Origin: Planctomycetota bacterium
GTDB lineage: Bacteria > Planctomycetota > Planctomycetia > Isosphaerales > Isosphaeraceae
Direction of reading: 5' to 3'
Assembly: GCA_021791715.1 (NCBI GenBank)
Contig: JAJYWB010000032.1
Location: 1 to 62,999 of the forward strand
Length of the DNA stretch: 62,999 nucleotides
A program made the translations under genes and the position numbers. Positions 46,597-55,557 of the stretch are shown piece by piece (the first letter of the stretch is position 1; each line of letters opens with the position of its first letter). The notes under the pieces were generated by a model, which was not told the origin of the DNA, did not search any database, and saw only the letters and a list, made by a program, of their open reading frames with translations.

Positions 46597-48807
46597 TCAC
46601 ACCCAGCCCAACGTTTTGCGCAGCACCCATTCGAGCGTAAATAGCGTGACGAAAACGAGCAGGAACGGCCAGTTGTCCCAGAGCCTTCGCTCGGTGGGGG
46701 CGCGGTATTCGGTGATCGTATCTTTTTCGAGCGATTTCAGGTGTTTCTCGAGCGTCTCGGGGGCGAGGAATTTACCCCCCGTCGTCGACGCGATCTGCCG
46801 CAACAGAGCCAGATCCGCCGCGGGGTTTTCGAGCTCGCGGTCGTCCTCGTAAACGAGAAAACGCGCCGAGTCCGAACCCAGTTCCTTCCCCTCGCGCGTC
46901 CCCGTCACGTCGATCCGGTATTCGCCCGGCTTGCCGCCCGCGAAATACGTGCCCCGCGCGCCGTCGTCGCCGTTGTAAAGCTCGACGGGTTCGACCTTCG
47001 CGTCCTTACCTAAATATGTGATCTTAGTATCATATTTAACATCGCGAAGCGGTTCGTCTTTTTCGTTCCGCGCTTTAACCGTGAGTTCGATTTTTTGACC
47101 GATCGCGATCCGCCTGCGATCGAGCGAAAGATAAACGCGATTATCTCCTTTGTTTTCTTTATGCGTGACCCAGAGGATCGCCTGCCGCCAAAATTTGCGA
47201 TGCGCCGCGCGGGTTTCCTCGTTCTTTCGCGCCCAGACCCACGTTTCGCCGCCGAAAACGAGAACGCGCCCTTTACCCACCTCTTGCGCCACCATCAGCG
47301 GTTCGCGGTCGGGCGTTTGCGCCAAAACCTGAGCGAGCGGTTTAGCCTTGCTGAATCGGTTCGCCCCCGATAACGGCGGCAGTTCGGCCCAGATCCGCGC
47401 CGTGTCGGCCCGCGTCGGCCCGACCTGAAGAACGTAGCTTTGCATGCTCGCGGCGTTGGGGACGACCTTGAGCCCTCCTTCGGGCTCGTTCTGACCGTCG
47501 CCGGGGTGAATTTCAACGGGTAGCACGCGCGAGACCTCGGTCCCCGCCCAACCGCCGGGACCGAAGCTCGACCGCCCCCCCAGCATGATCAAACCCGCGC
47601 CCCGCTCGACCGCGGTCGCGAGCAACCGCTGCTGAGACGGAGTGAGCCGATCGGCCGCGAGATCCCCCAGAATGTACACGTCGCATCGACCGGGGGCGAA
47701 ATCGGTGTCGGGGAGCGGGTCGACCCCCTCGGTCCCGACCGGAGCGCGAATCTCCTTGAGCTCGGTTTGAATGTCGGGCGCCGAATCGAGCGTCCGGGTC
47801 GTGTACTTCGCCTCCCATGAAAATCTAGAACCCTGTAAATATAAAACGCCGATACCCCCCGAAAGCACGCTCACGTAAGTGCTGATCTCGTTATTGCTCC
47901 GCACCAGCTCGCCGTCGCGCGGCTTCACCTTGAGCGTGATCAGTTTGTCGCCCGTCGTCTCGGGAACATATTTGAGGCCGTCGACCGCGACGATCTCCTT
48001 CCCCTCCTCGGCGCGAACCTTCGCGGTCGCGACGGGTTTGATGCCGTCGTCGACGTACATCTCGACCTCGAGATCCTGGTTCGCGAACCCCCGCGCCGAG
48101 ATCACCCCGCGCACTTTCAGCTCGTTTTTGACGAAAACCGTCGGACCCGCCTCGATCGTTTTCACCGCGATGTCGCGCGAAGACGCCCCCGCGGTCTCCG
48201 AGCCGAAACCGACCGTGACGACCGGAATCTGCTCCGATTTGAGCCGCTCGGCCGCGGTCAAAGGGGGAATTCCCGAGTTCGAAGCGCCGTCGGAATAAAC
48301 GATCACCGTCGCGATCCGACTCCCCGCGCGTCGCTTCACCGCCTCGAGCAACATCGACCCGAGCTCGGTCCGGCGCCCCTCGGGGGGCTTGTCGTCGTCG
48401 AAATTGAGATCCTTGAGCGCCGAATCAAATGTATAGAATTGAAAGTCTAGCTTATCTTTCATGTTTTTCGCGGTTCGGCGGGTCTCCTCGAGCCGTTTGC
48501 GGACGAGCGACCACCGGCTTTGGCCGCGGACCTCGTCGGTGATCGACATGCTCGATGAGCGATCGGCCAAAACGACGACGGTCGACTTTTGTTTTTTCTT
48601 TTCGAGAAACAACACCGACGGGCGAGCCATCGCGAAGAAGCAAACGAGCACCGCGGCGAGCCGAAGCCCGAGCGCGAGCTTGCTTTTGAATCCCGGAGAA
48701 GCCTTGACCCGCGGCAGATACGCCCAGACCGTCAGCGCGATCACGACCAGCGCCGCGATCGCGACGACGGGCCAGGGGAAGATCGGATTGGCGCTAAAAC
48801 TGATCAT
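46597..48807 (-). CDS. VWA plus glutamine-amidotransferase-like membrane protein
   Basis: A 736-residue protein with two N-terminal helices (VAIAALVVIALTVWAYL and ALGLRLAAVLVCFFAMA). A VWA domain follows with MIDAS-like DRSSSMS, then a Gly-rich beta region (KVRGVISARGFANQDLEVEMYV). A GATase-1-like segment (VYILGDLAADRLTPSQQRLL, AGLIMLGGRSSFGPGGWAG) and a C-terminal helix (WPFLLVFVTLFTLEWVL) complete it. This order matches planctomycete proteins encoded with moxR/DUF58. The MoxR AAA protein may act as a chaperone for such VWA proteins. It is the last gene of that operon, 51 bp after the BatA-like gene. Confidence 0.85.
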   Translation of the reverse strand: MISFSANPIFPWPVVAIAALVVIALTVWAYLPRVKASPGFKSKLALGLRLAAVLVCFFAMARPSVLFLEKKKQKSTVVVLADRSSSMSITDEVRGQSRWSLVRKRLEETRRTAKNMKDKLDFQFYTFDSALKDLNFDDDKPPEGRRTELGSMLLEAVKRRAGSRIATVIVYSDGASNSGIPPLTAAERLKSEQIPVVTVGFGSETAGASSRDIAVKTIEAGPTVFVKNELKVRGVISARGFANQDLEVEMYVDDGIKPVATAKVRAEEGKEIVAVDGLKYVPETTGDKLITLKVKPRDGELVRSNNEISTYVSVLSGGIGVLYLQGSRFSWEAKYTTRTLDSAPDIQTELKEIRAPVGTEGVDPLPDTDFAPGRCDVYILGDLAADRLTPSQQRLLATAVERGAGLIMLGGRSSFGPGGWAGTEVSRVLPVEIHPGDGQNEPEGGLKVVPNAASMQSYVLQVGPTRADTARIWAELPPLSGANRFSKAKPLAQVLAQTPDREPLMVAQEVGKGRVLVFGGETWVWARKNEETRAAHRKFWRQAILWVTHKENKGDNRVYLSLDRRRIAIGQKIELTVKARNEKDEPLRDVKYDTKITYLGKDAKVEPVELYNGDDGARGTYFAGGKPGEYRIDVTGTREGKELGSDSARFLVYEDDRELENPAADLALLRQIASTTGGKFLAPETLEKHLKSLEKDTITEYRAPTERRLWDNWPFLLVFVTLFTLEWVLRKTLGWV

Positions 48808-48858
48808 GTATCACCTTGATCGCGGCTTTATTTCTCAATATCATGTTTCGCTCGCGCG

Positions 48859-51039
48859 TTATTTTTGGGGGACGGCTCCCGCGGGCTCGCGATAAAACCG
48901 ATTGGCGACGACCGCCTCGACCGTCACGAGCGCGACGACGAGCGCCATCAGCCAGGGGAAAATCTCTTTGCCGATCCACTGGTCGATCTCGATCTGTTTC
49001 AGATCTTCAAGCGTCTCGGCGACCTGATAATTCTTTTTGCCGAAGAGTCCGTCGAGCGATTTGGGTTCGAGCCGGACGAAGCTCGATTCGGCGGGGGGTA
49101 TGTTCACGCTGAAGAGTTCGATTTTCGTCTCCGATCCCGCTCCCGACGCGGTCACGCTCCACTGCCCCTCGGGTTGGGGCGCCACGATCGTCAGAGCCGA
49201 GTTGTTCGAGGGGGGCGAGAGCCGATCGGCGGCTTTATCCCCCGCCGGAGTCGTCCGCGGCCCCTGGACGATGTAATTCGACGACCGCGTCGCGGGGTCG
49301 ATCGATATGTAAACATTTTCTCCAGCCTCATAATTGAGCTTCTTTCCCGTCTTTCCGGCGAGATAGGGAACCGCCTGATTGACGAGATAGAAAAAGGGCC
49401 AAACGAGCGGGAACTCGTTCCACCCCTCGCGGAGATCGCGTTCGGTGCGGCGTTCGGCGCGCCGCGCCAGGGGAGTCGTCCAGAGCATCGTTTTGCCGCT
49501 TTTCATCCCTCCGACCGAGCGTTCGATGAGCGCCGCGGCGCCCGCGTCGCGGTAGGTTAAAATCGCGCGGCTTCCTTGAAGCGGGTTCGCCGACCAGTAG
49601 CGAAAAACCGGAACCGCCGAAAGATCGCGTTCAAGATCTTTGGCGTAATCGGCGAACAACGGATGCGTTTCGTCGAATTTGGCGAACGACGTGGGATCCG
49701 CGGGCTCGACGATCTTCTTCAATTCGGCGGGCGAAAACTGCGCCGGGATCGGACCGTTGTAATTTTCGGCGTCGGCGCGATCGCCGACCGCGATCACGAC
49801 GCCTCCCCCCTCGTGAACATAATTATTGAGCCTGCTCCACCGCGCCTCGTCGAGCTTGGCGACGTTGATCATAAAGACGCACGCGACTCCGCGGAGCGTG
49901 TCGGTCGAAAGCGCCTCGGGCTGCGTCGTCAGCATCCGTTCGACCGCGTACGGTCGACGCTCCCCCGACGGATCGAGCGCCTTGGCGACATAATCCGCGT
50001 CGAGATTCAGATCCGAAACGACCATCACCTTTAACGCCGATTGAACCTCCAATGTGAAATAGCGTTTATCATTGAACTTGAGCGGGTCGACCGCCCCCTC
50101 GAGCGCCGCCTCGCCCTGATGAGGCCCGGGTTCGAGCTTGGGGGTTTCGAGCGGAATCTCGATCTCGCCGTCGGCCGGAATCTGGATCGATTTTTGTAAT
50201 TTCTTTTTGCCGTCGATGAAAAAATCGAGCACGCGGGAGGCCGCGGCGCCCGTCGATCGCACCCTCACTTTGATCGTCGCGGTCTCTCCCTGAAAGCCGA
50301 GCTTCGAGATCGGTTCGGCCGCGACGACCGCGACGTCTTGAACCTTCTTCGCCCCCAGCCGAACCAGGAAGGTCGAGATCCCCCCCTTCGTCTTCTTCGC
50401 CAGGTCGAGGTGTTCGATCTCGCGATTGGGATCCCACGCCGAAGCCGCCAGATCGGTTAATATATAAACAACTTTGCGAGGCAGTTCGCTCTCGGCGAGC
50501 GACGCGTAAGCCTGGCCGACCGCGGCGTTGAGCGGCCTTCCCGCGGGCCGAAGCGCCAGCGCCTCGATCCGCTTCCGCGCCGCCGCGGGAGAAAGCGCCG
50601 GGGGCGCGCCCGCGTCGGCCGAATCGAAAACGAAAACCTGGCTCGAATCCGAAACCCGGCGCATCTTCTCGATCGCCAGCTCCTTCGCCTCGGCGAGCCG
50701 GTCCTTCCCCTTCTCGGTGTACTGCATCGAATAACTCGTGTCGAACACGAGCGCGAGCGCCGTCGGCACCTCGCGATCCCCCAGCGAAGCCTTCGTGTTG
50801 CACGCCGGACGCGCCAGCGCCGTCGCCATCAACGCCAACATCCCCATTCGTGTTAATAACAGCATCCAATTCTTGATCTTGAGCCGCTTCGTCGTTTTGC
50901 TGTGTCGCTTTCGAACCAGCCGAAGCGCCGGGAACACCACCTTCTTGGGCGTCCTTCTCATAAACAAATGCAAGATTATTGGGATGATAGCCGTCGCCGC
51001 TCCCGCGGCCAGGCCGGCGTGCAACAGCGTGATTCCCAT
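48859..51039 (-). CDS. BatA-domain/VWA membrane protein
   Basis: Start at ATG 51039 (MGITLLHAGLAAGAA), five codons after an alternative ATG at 51054. The 726-residue protein begins with a BatA (aerotolerance regulator N-terminal) region of two helices around RRTPKKVVFPALRLVRKRHS. A VWA domain follows (VFDTSYSMQYTEKGKD, YILTDLAASAWDPN), then CARDB-like beta segments and a GATase-like region. A C-terminal helix (IFPWLMALVVALVTVEAVVAN) closes the protein. VWA domains bind partner proteins through a metal site. It sits between DUF58 and the second VWA gene and would be in the cytoplasmic membrane. Confidence 0.85.
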   Translation of the reverse strand: MGITLLHAGLAAGAATAIIPIILHLFMRRTPKKVVFPALRLVRKRHSKTTKRLKIKNWMLLLTRMGMLALMATALARPACNTKASLGDREVPTALALVFDTSYSMQYTEKGKDRLAEAKELAIEKMRRVSDSSQVFVFDSADAGAPPALSPAAARKRIEALALRPAGRPLNAAVGQAYASLAESELPRKVVYILTDLAASAWDPNREIEHLDLAKKTKGGISTFLVRLGAKKVQDVAVVAAEPISKLGFQGETATIKVRVRSTGAAASRVLDFFIDGKKKLQKSIQIPADGEIEIPLETPKLEPGPHQGEAALEGAVDPLKFNDKRYFTLEVQSALKVMVVSDLNLDADYVAKALDPSGERRPYAVERMLTTQPEALSTDTLRGVACVFMINVAKLDEARWSRLNNYVHEGGGVVIAVGDRADAENYNGPIPAQFSPAELKKIVEPADPTSFAKFDETHPLFADYAKDLERDLSAVPVFRYWSANPLQGSRAILTYRDAGAAALIERSVGGMKSGKTMLWTTPLARRAERRTERDLREGWNEFPLVWPFFYLVNQAVPYLAGKTGKKLNYEAGENVYISIDPATRSSNYIVQGPRTTPAGDKAADRLSPPSNNSALTIVAPQPEGQWSVTASGAGSETKIELFSVNIPPAESSFVRLEPKSLDGLFGKKNYQVAETLEDLKQIEIDQWIGKEIFPWLMALVVALVTVEAVVANRFYREPAGAVPQK

Positions 51040-51145
51040 AATCGCTCCGTCCAATGCCTTATGCGTAAAATCTCTTGATACCGAATGAACGTCTTATCGA
51101 TCGTCGTTCCGAGAACGAACGACCTCGCGCGGGGGCCGGTCGCTG

Positions 51146-52045
51146 CTAGGCCCGCGCCCTTCGGCTCGCCAGATAGCTCGTGAGCGCCTTGTCGAACGCC
51201 ATCCCCGTATGAAGCGGAACGTAATCGATCCTCGCCCGCGCGCACTCTTTGCGATAACCGTCCTGAAACGCCGCGACCTCGTCGAGATAATCGGCACGCA
51301 CGCCGTCGGCGTCGACCAGCAACGTCTCGTCGGTCTCATTATCCATCAGCTCGACCAAACCGTCGAATGGAAAGAGCGCCTCGGCCTCGTCCAAGATATG
51401 AAACAAGATGATATCGTGCCCCGCGTGCCGCAATCGATGGAGCGCCTTCTGAATCGGCTCGGGATCGCCCAGTAAATCGCTGAACAACATGATCAACCCG
51501 CGATGCTTGATCATCCCCGCGATCTGATGCAAACTCTTGGCGATCTCGGTGTCACCCGAAGGCTTGAGCCGCGCCAACAACGACAAAATGTTGCCGATCT
51601 GCGACCGCTTGCTCCGCGGCGGCAAACTTTGGCTCACGTGATGATCGAACGCGATCATCCCCACCGGATCCTGCTGATGAATCATCAAATATCCGAGCGC
51701 CGCCGCCAAACTGATCCCGTATTCAAACTTGGTAAGCTCTTGCCGATATGTATAACCCATCGAAGCCGATAAATCCATCACAAGATAACCCGTTAAATTC
51801 GTTTCGGCCTGGAACTTTTTGATATAATACCGATCGGTCTTGGCGTAGACGTTCCAGTCGATATCGGAGATGTTGTCTCCCGGCGAATACTTGCGATGCT
51901 CGGAAAACTCGACCGAGAACCCGTGGAACGGGCTCATGTGCATCCCCGCGATGAACCCCTCGACGATGAACTTGGCGCGGAGATCGAGCCGCGAAACCTG
52001 GCGGATCACCTCGGGCTTCAGATACTGTTCGGCGGACGCGGCCAA
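51146..52045 (-). CDS. DUF58 domain protein
   Basis: A 299-residue DUF58 protein. The family signature EHRKYSPGDNISDIDWNVYAKTD is split by no gap, and a VWA-like fold follows with DLSASMGYTYRQ in the MIDAS position. DUF58 proteins accompany MoxR AAA ATPases and VWA proteins in most bacteria. No enzyme activity is known; assembly of a MoxR-assisted complex is the usual inference. It precedes the BatA/VWA gene in the same direction, with a 106-bp gap. Confidence 0.92.
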   Translation of the reverse strand: MAASAEQYLKPEVIRQVSRLDLRAKFIVEGFIAGMHMSPFHGFSVEFSEHRKYSPGDNISDIDWNVYAKTDRYYIKKFQAETNLTGYLVMDLSASMGYTYRQELTKFEYGISLAAALGYLMIHQQDPVGMIAFDHHVSQSLPPRSKRSQIGNILSLLARLKPSGDTEIAKSLHQIAGMIKHRGLIMLFSDLLGDPEPIQKALHRLRHAGHDIILFHILDEAEALFPFDGLVELMDNETDETLLVDADGVRADYLDEVAAFQDGYRKECARARIDYVPLHTGMAFDKALTSYLASRRARA

Positions 52046-52138
52046 AGCTCGCTCCTCTCGTCACTCGCAATCCGGTCGATCATCCGACAAGAGTATTCTA
52101 ATCGTTTTCCAGGTCGACGCGGCGAAAATCCCGACCGA

Positions 52139-52303
52139 TCAAAATGCGGAAATCGCATTTCGAAACCGACGCTCGTCGACCCACGCCTTCAGCACGATCT
52201 TCAAAACCCCGCCGAGCGGCTTCACTTGAATCGCGACCGATCCCCCCTCGACCGGCCAAAATCGCTCCGTTCGCCGCTCGCACACGCTTTCTTCGCGGCT
52301 CAT
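52139..52303 (-). CDS. Possible small ORF inside the moxR operon
   Basis: A 54-residue frame in the 299-bp gap between moxR and DUF58, in the operon's direction. Its residues (RFWPVEGGSVAIQVKPLGGV, then LKIVLKAWVDERR) alternate in a beta-strand-like way and look more protein-like than the other frames. No family recognised and no clear ribosome site. Confidence 0.3.
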   Translation of the reverse strand: MSREESVCERRTERFWPVEGGSVAIQVKPLGGVLKIVLKAWVDERRFRNAISAF

Positions 52304-52344
52304 TCCGATCGAGTTCGATCGAGTTTCTCGCCGCGACCGCGATT

Positions 52345-53364
52345 TCATGACGCGTACTTGGGAATTTCGGGCTCGCGAATTTCGACGAGAAGCCGACGGA
52401 TCACCGTCTCGGTCGTTTGACCCTCGGCCTGCGCCTGGAAATTCGTGCTGATCCGATGACGCAAAACGGGAATCGCAACCTTGCGGATGTCGTCGAGCGA
52501 GACGCTGAACCGGCCGTCCATCGCCGCCATCGCCTTCCCCCCCAAAATCAGATTCTGACCCGCTCGCGGACCCGCCCCCCAATCGACCAGATCCTTCACA
52601 AACTGCGGCGCCTTCGGATCGCCCGGACGCGTCGCCCGAATCAACCGAGCCACATATTTAATCGCGTACTCCGAGATCGGGACCGATGTCACCAGCTTTT
52701 GCAAATTGACGATCGCACGCCCCGAAAGAACCTTCTTCAGCTCGGTCGTCTCCCCCTTCGTCGTCGCCCCCAAAATCCGCTCCTCCTCCTCGAGCGTCGG
52801 ATAATCAACCTGAATATTGAACATAAATCGATCTAGTTGCGCCTCGGGGAGGGGGTATGTCCCCTCCTGTTCGATCGGGTTCTGGGTGGCGATGACGAAG
52901 AACGGCTCGGGGAGTTTGAGCGTTTCTTGACCGACGGTGACCTCGCGCTCTTGCATCGCCTGCAAAAGCGCCGCCTGCGTTTTCGGGGGCGTTCGGTTGA
53001 TCTCGTCGGCGAGGATGATGTTCGAGAAGATCGGCCCCGCGACGAACCGAAAGGCTCGCTTGCCCGATTCTGGCTCTTCCAGAACGTTCGTTCCGGTGAT
53101 GTCCGAGGGCATCAGGTCGGGCGTGAACTGAATGCGTTTAAAGCCGACGTCGAGAATCTTGGCGATCGAGCTTACCATTAAGGTTTTGGCGAGCCCCGGC
53201 ACGCCCACCAAAAGGACGTGGCCGCGGGTGAAAATCGCCGCCATGATCTGCTCGATGACGTCCCGCTGGCCGATGACCGACTTGTTGAGCTCGCTCAGCA
53301 TGACGTCGCGGGAGTGGCGGAATTCGTCGAGAAGTTGCGTGATCCGATCGCCGGATGTCGACAT
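52345..53364 (-). CDS. MoxR-family AAA ATPase
   Basis: A 339-residue MoxR ATPase; ATG at 53364 gives MSTSGDRITQLLDEF, and the longer frame adds only Arg/Ser-rich sequence. Walker A is GVPGLAKT at 54-61. Walker B is IILADEINRTPPKTQAALLQAM, sensor 1 is VIATQNPIEQEGTYPLPEAQLDRF, and a C-terminal lid domain follows. MoxR proteins use ATP to remodel or load metal into VWA partners, which are encoded right downstream. It is the first gene of the moxR-DUF58-VWA-VWA operon. Confidence 0.95.
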   Translation of the reverse strand: MSTSGDRITQLLDEFRHSRDVMLSELNKSVIGQRDVIEQIMAAIFTRGHVLLVGVPGLAKTLMVSSIAKILDVGFKRIQFTPDLMPSDITGTNVLEEPESGKRAFRFVAGPIFSNIILADEINRTPPKTQAALLQAMQEREVTVGQETLKLPEPFFVIATQNPIEQEGTYPLPEAQLDRFMFNIQVDYPTLEEEERILGATTKGETTELKKVLSGRAIVNLQKLVTSVPISEYAIKYVARLIRATRPGDPKAPQFVKDLVDWGAGPRAGQNLILGGKAMAAMDGRFSVSLDDIRKVAIPVLRHRISTNFQAQAEGQTTETVIRRLLVEIREPEIPKYAS

Positions 53365-53978
53365 GCGCGGGTCCGTCAAAGGTTGGGAAAGTTTGGCGCG
53401 ATCCAAGAGCGACGATCGGTTCGTTCGCTCGATCGTCGAAGTAGATATTGTAGCCGATCGGAGCGTTCGGGAAAGATCGACGATTCGCCGCCGCTTCGAT
53501 TTACGGCGGATCGCTCGGCACGATCGATACGTGCCGCAACGTCGATCGCGATTCGCCGATCGTGAATCGACGATCGTGTTTCTCCCTCCCGCGGATCGCG
53601 ATCGTCGGCGATCCTCGCGAGGAATCATCGTCATGAAAGCCGCGGGTTATCCGCGGGATCGCGAACCGTTTTGTGAGCCAAATTTCATGATATTCTCATA
53701 CTAAAATCGCCCGCTAGGTCGGCGGCTCACCGGATCAGCATTTCGCCGCCGGTCGACCGACGCGACGGCGAACTCTTCCGGGAGGGCGAACCGCCGTGTG
53801 AGCCCTTTTTCTATCATGGATTTACACAAACGCCGGCTCGGTCGGCGCCTCGCCCCGCCGCGAAAAGCCGTCTTAGCCTTTTAACATTATATAAAGATTC
53901 AAATCCTGGATTGTTCGTCACCCGCTCCGTTTAACGAATCAAAAGAAATTCGTATGCCGATATAACGGCTCAGGCGAA
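53365..53978. other. Gene-poor spacer with a decayed repeat arm
   Basis: No gene recognised. A degenerate copy of the dispersed arm (gggagggcgaaccgccgtgt, then gagccc) lies at 53780-53805. The remainder is CGATCG-rich sequence upstream of moxR, then AT-richer sequence. Confidence 0.5.
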
Positions 53979-54096
53979 CGCCGCTTGATCGATCGCTTAC
54001 GCGAGCCCGACTCCGCGGGCGAACGTCGCTTGATCGATCGCTTATGCGAGCCCGACTCCGCCGGCGAACGCCGCTTGATCGATCGCTTACGCGAGC
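53979..54096. repeat. 45-bp tandem array overlapping the DUF1501 stop codon
   Basis: Two full units and a partial third (cgccgcttgatcgatcgctt, then acgcgagcccgactccgcgg and gcgaa). The third unit runs into the DUF1501 gene: its tta at 54087-54089 is the stop codon and gcgagc encodes the last two residues. Mutations are limited to about three positions between the full units. Confidence 0.85.
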
Positions 54097-55517
54097 AAAT
54101 CCTTGACGACCCGTCCCGAAACGTCGGTCAGGCGAAAATCGCGGCCTTGCGAGCGATATGTGAGCCTCGTGTGATCAAACCCCAATAAGTGAAGGATCGT
54201 CGCGTGCAGGTCGTGAACGTGGACGGGGTCGCGCGCCGTGCGGAAGCCGAGGTCGTCGCTTTCGCCGTAAGTGATTCCAGGCTTGATCCCGCCTCCCGCG
54301 AGCCACATCGTAAACGCGTTGGGATGGTGATCGCGGCCGTCGTCGCCTCCCTGAACCATCGGAGTTCGGCCGAATTCCCCTCCCCAGATCACGAGCGTGT
54401 CGTCGAGCAGTCCGCGCTGTTTCAGGTCTTTCACAAGCGCCGCGCTCGCCTTGTCGGTGTCGCGACAGTTCGCCTTAAGATCGTTCACCAAATTCCCGTG
54501 CTGATCCCACGCCTCATGAAACAGCTCGACGATCCGCACTCCGCGCTCGATCAATCGACGCGCCAACAAACAATTATTCGCGAATGAAGGCTTGCCCGGT
54601 TCGGCGCCGTAAAGATCGAGAATGTGTTTGGGTTCGCGGCTCAAATCCATCGCCTCGGGAGCGCTCGCCTGCATCCGAAACGCCGTTTCGAACGCGCTGA
54701 TCCGCGTCGAGATTTCAGGATCGCCGACGACATCAAGACGCGATTGATTCAGCATGCGAACCGCGTCGACGACGTCGCGCTGAACCGCGTTATCGACGCC
54801 GCGCGGGTTTGAAAGATAAAGGACGGGATCTCCCGAGCCGCGGAACAAAACGCCCTGATGCACCGTCGGCAAAAAGCCGCTTCCCCAATTCGAATTTCCG
54901 CCGCTCGGGCCTTTTTTTCCCGAGCTGAAGACGATGAATCCGGGAAGATCTTTGGTTTCGGCGCCGAGTCCGTAAGTCGCCCACGAACCGAGGCTCGGCC
55001 TGCCGAATTGCTGCGATCCCGTATTCATCAAAATTTGAGCGGGTGCGTGATTGAACGCGTCGGTCGTCATCGATTTGACGATCGCGATCTCGTCGACGAT
55101 CGAAGCGAGATGCGGGAGCAATTCGGAGAGCTCGGCGCCCTGACCGCCGTGCTTGGCGAACTTGAACTTGGGACCAAGAAGTTTGGAATTGGGATTGATA
55201 AACGCGGCGCGATATCCTCTGAGCAATTCCGCCGGGGGACTCGATCCGTTGAACTTGGCGAGAGCGGGCTTGTAATCGAACAATTCGAGATGGCTCGGAG
55301 CTCCCGCCATGAACAGAAAGATCACGCGTTTGGCTTTGGCGGGGAAATGCGGCGGTTTGGGAGCGAGCGGATCGTCCGCCGCGGCGCGCGATTCCGCCCC
55401 CAGCAGTTCGCCGAGAGCGATCCCACCGAGGCCGATCCCGCATTGCTTGAGGAACCAGCGGCGCGCGACCAATTTCGGGTCCATATTCCGATACCATTGT
55501 GTTTGACAATTCATCAT
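54087..55517 (-). CDS. DUF1501 protein with Tat leader
   Basis: A 476-residue DUF1501 protein. The Tat leader ([21 protein letters not shown]) is at residues 18-38, and the ATG is preceded by AAGGAAA. Family segments are [46 protein letters not shown] and [11 protein letters not shown] followed by [20 protein letters not shown]1501 is a phosphatase/sulfatase-superfamily relative without an assigned reaction. It follows the DUF1549/1553 gene by 40 bp, the standard planctomycete pair. Its 3' end forms the last unit of a 45-bp tandem array. Confidence 0.92.
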   Translation of the reverse strand: MMNCQTQWYRNMDPKLVARRWFLKQCGIGLGGIALGELLGAESRAAADDPLAPKPPHFPAKAKRVIFLFMAGAPSHLELFDYKPALAKFNGSSPPAELLRGYRAAFINPNSKLLGPKFKFAKHGGQGAELSELLPHLASIVDEIAIVKSMTTDAFNHAPAQILMNTGSQQFGRPSLGSWATYGLGAETKDLPGFIVFSSGKKGPSGGNSNWGSGFLPTVHQGVLFRGSGDPVLYLSNPRGVDNAVQRDVVDAVRMLNQSRLDVVGDPEISTRISAFETAFRMQASAPEAMDLSREPKHILDLYGAEPGKPSFANNCLLARRLIERGVRIVELFHEAWDQHGNLVNDLKANCRDTDKASAALVKDLKQRGLLDDTLVIWGGEFGRTPMVQGGDDGRDHHPNAFTMWLAGGGIKPGITYGESDDLGFRTARDPVHVHDLHATILHLLGFDHTRLTYRSQGRDFRLTDVSGRVVKDLLA

Positions 55518-55557
55518 TGGTTTCCTTATTTATGAAAGCGAATCCGATCGGCGACGC

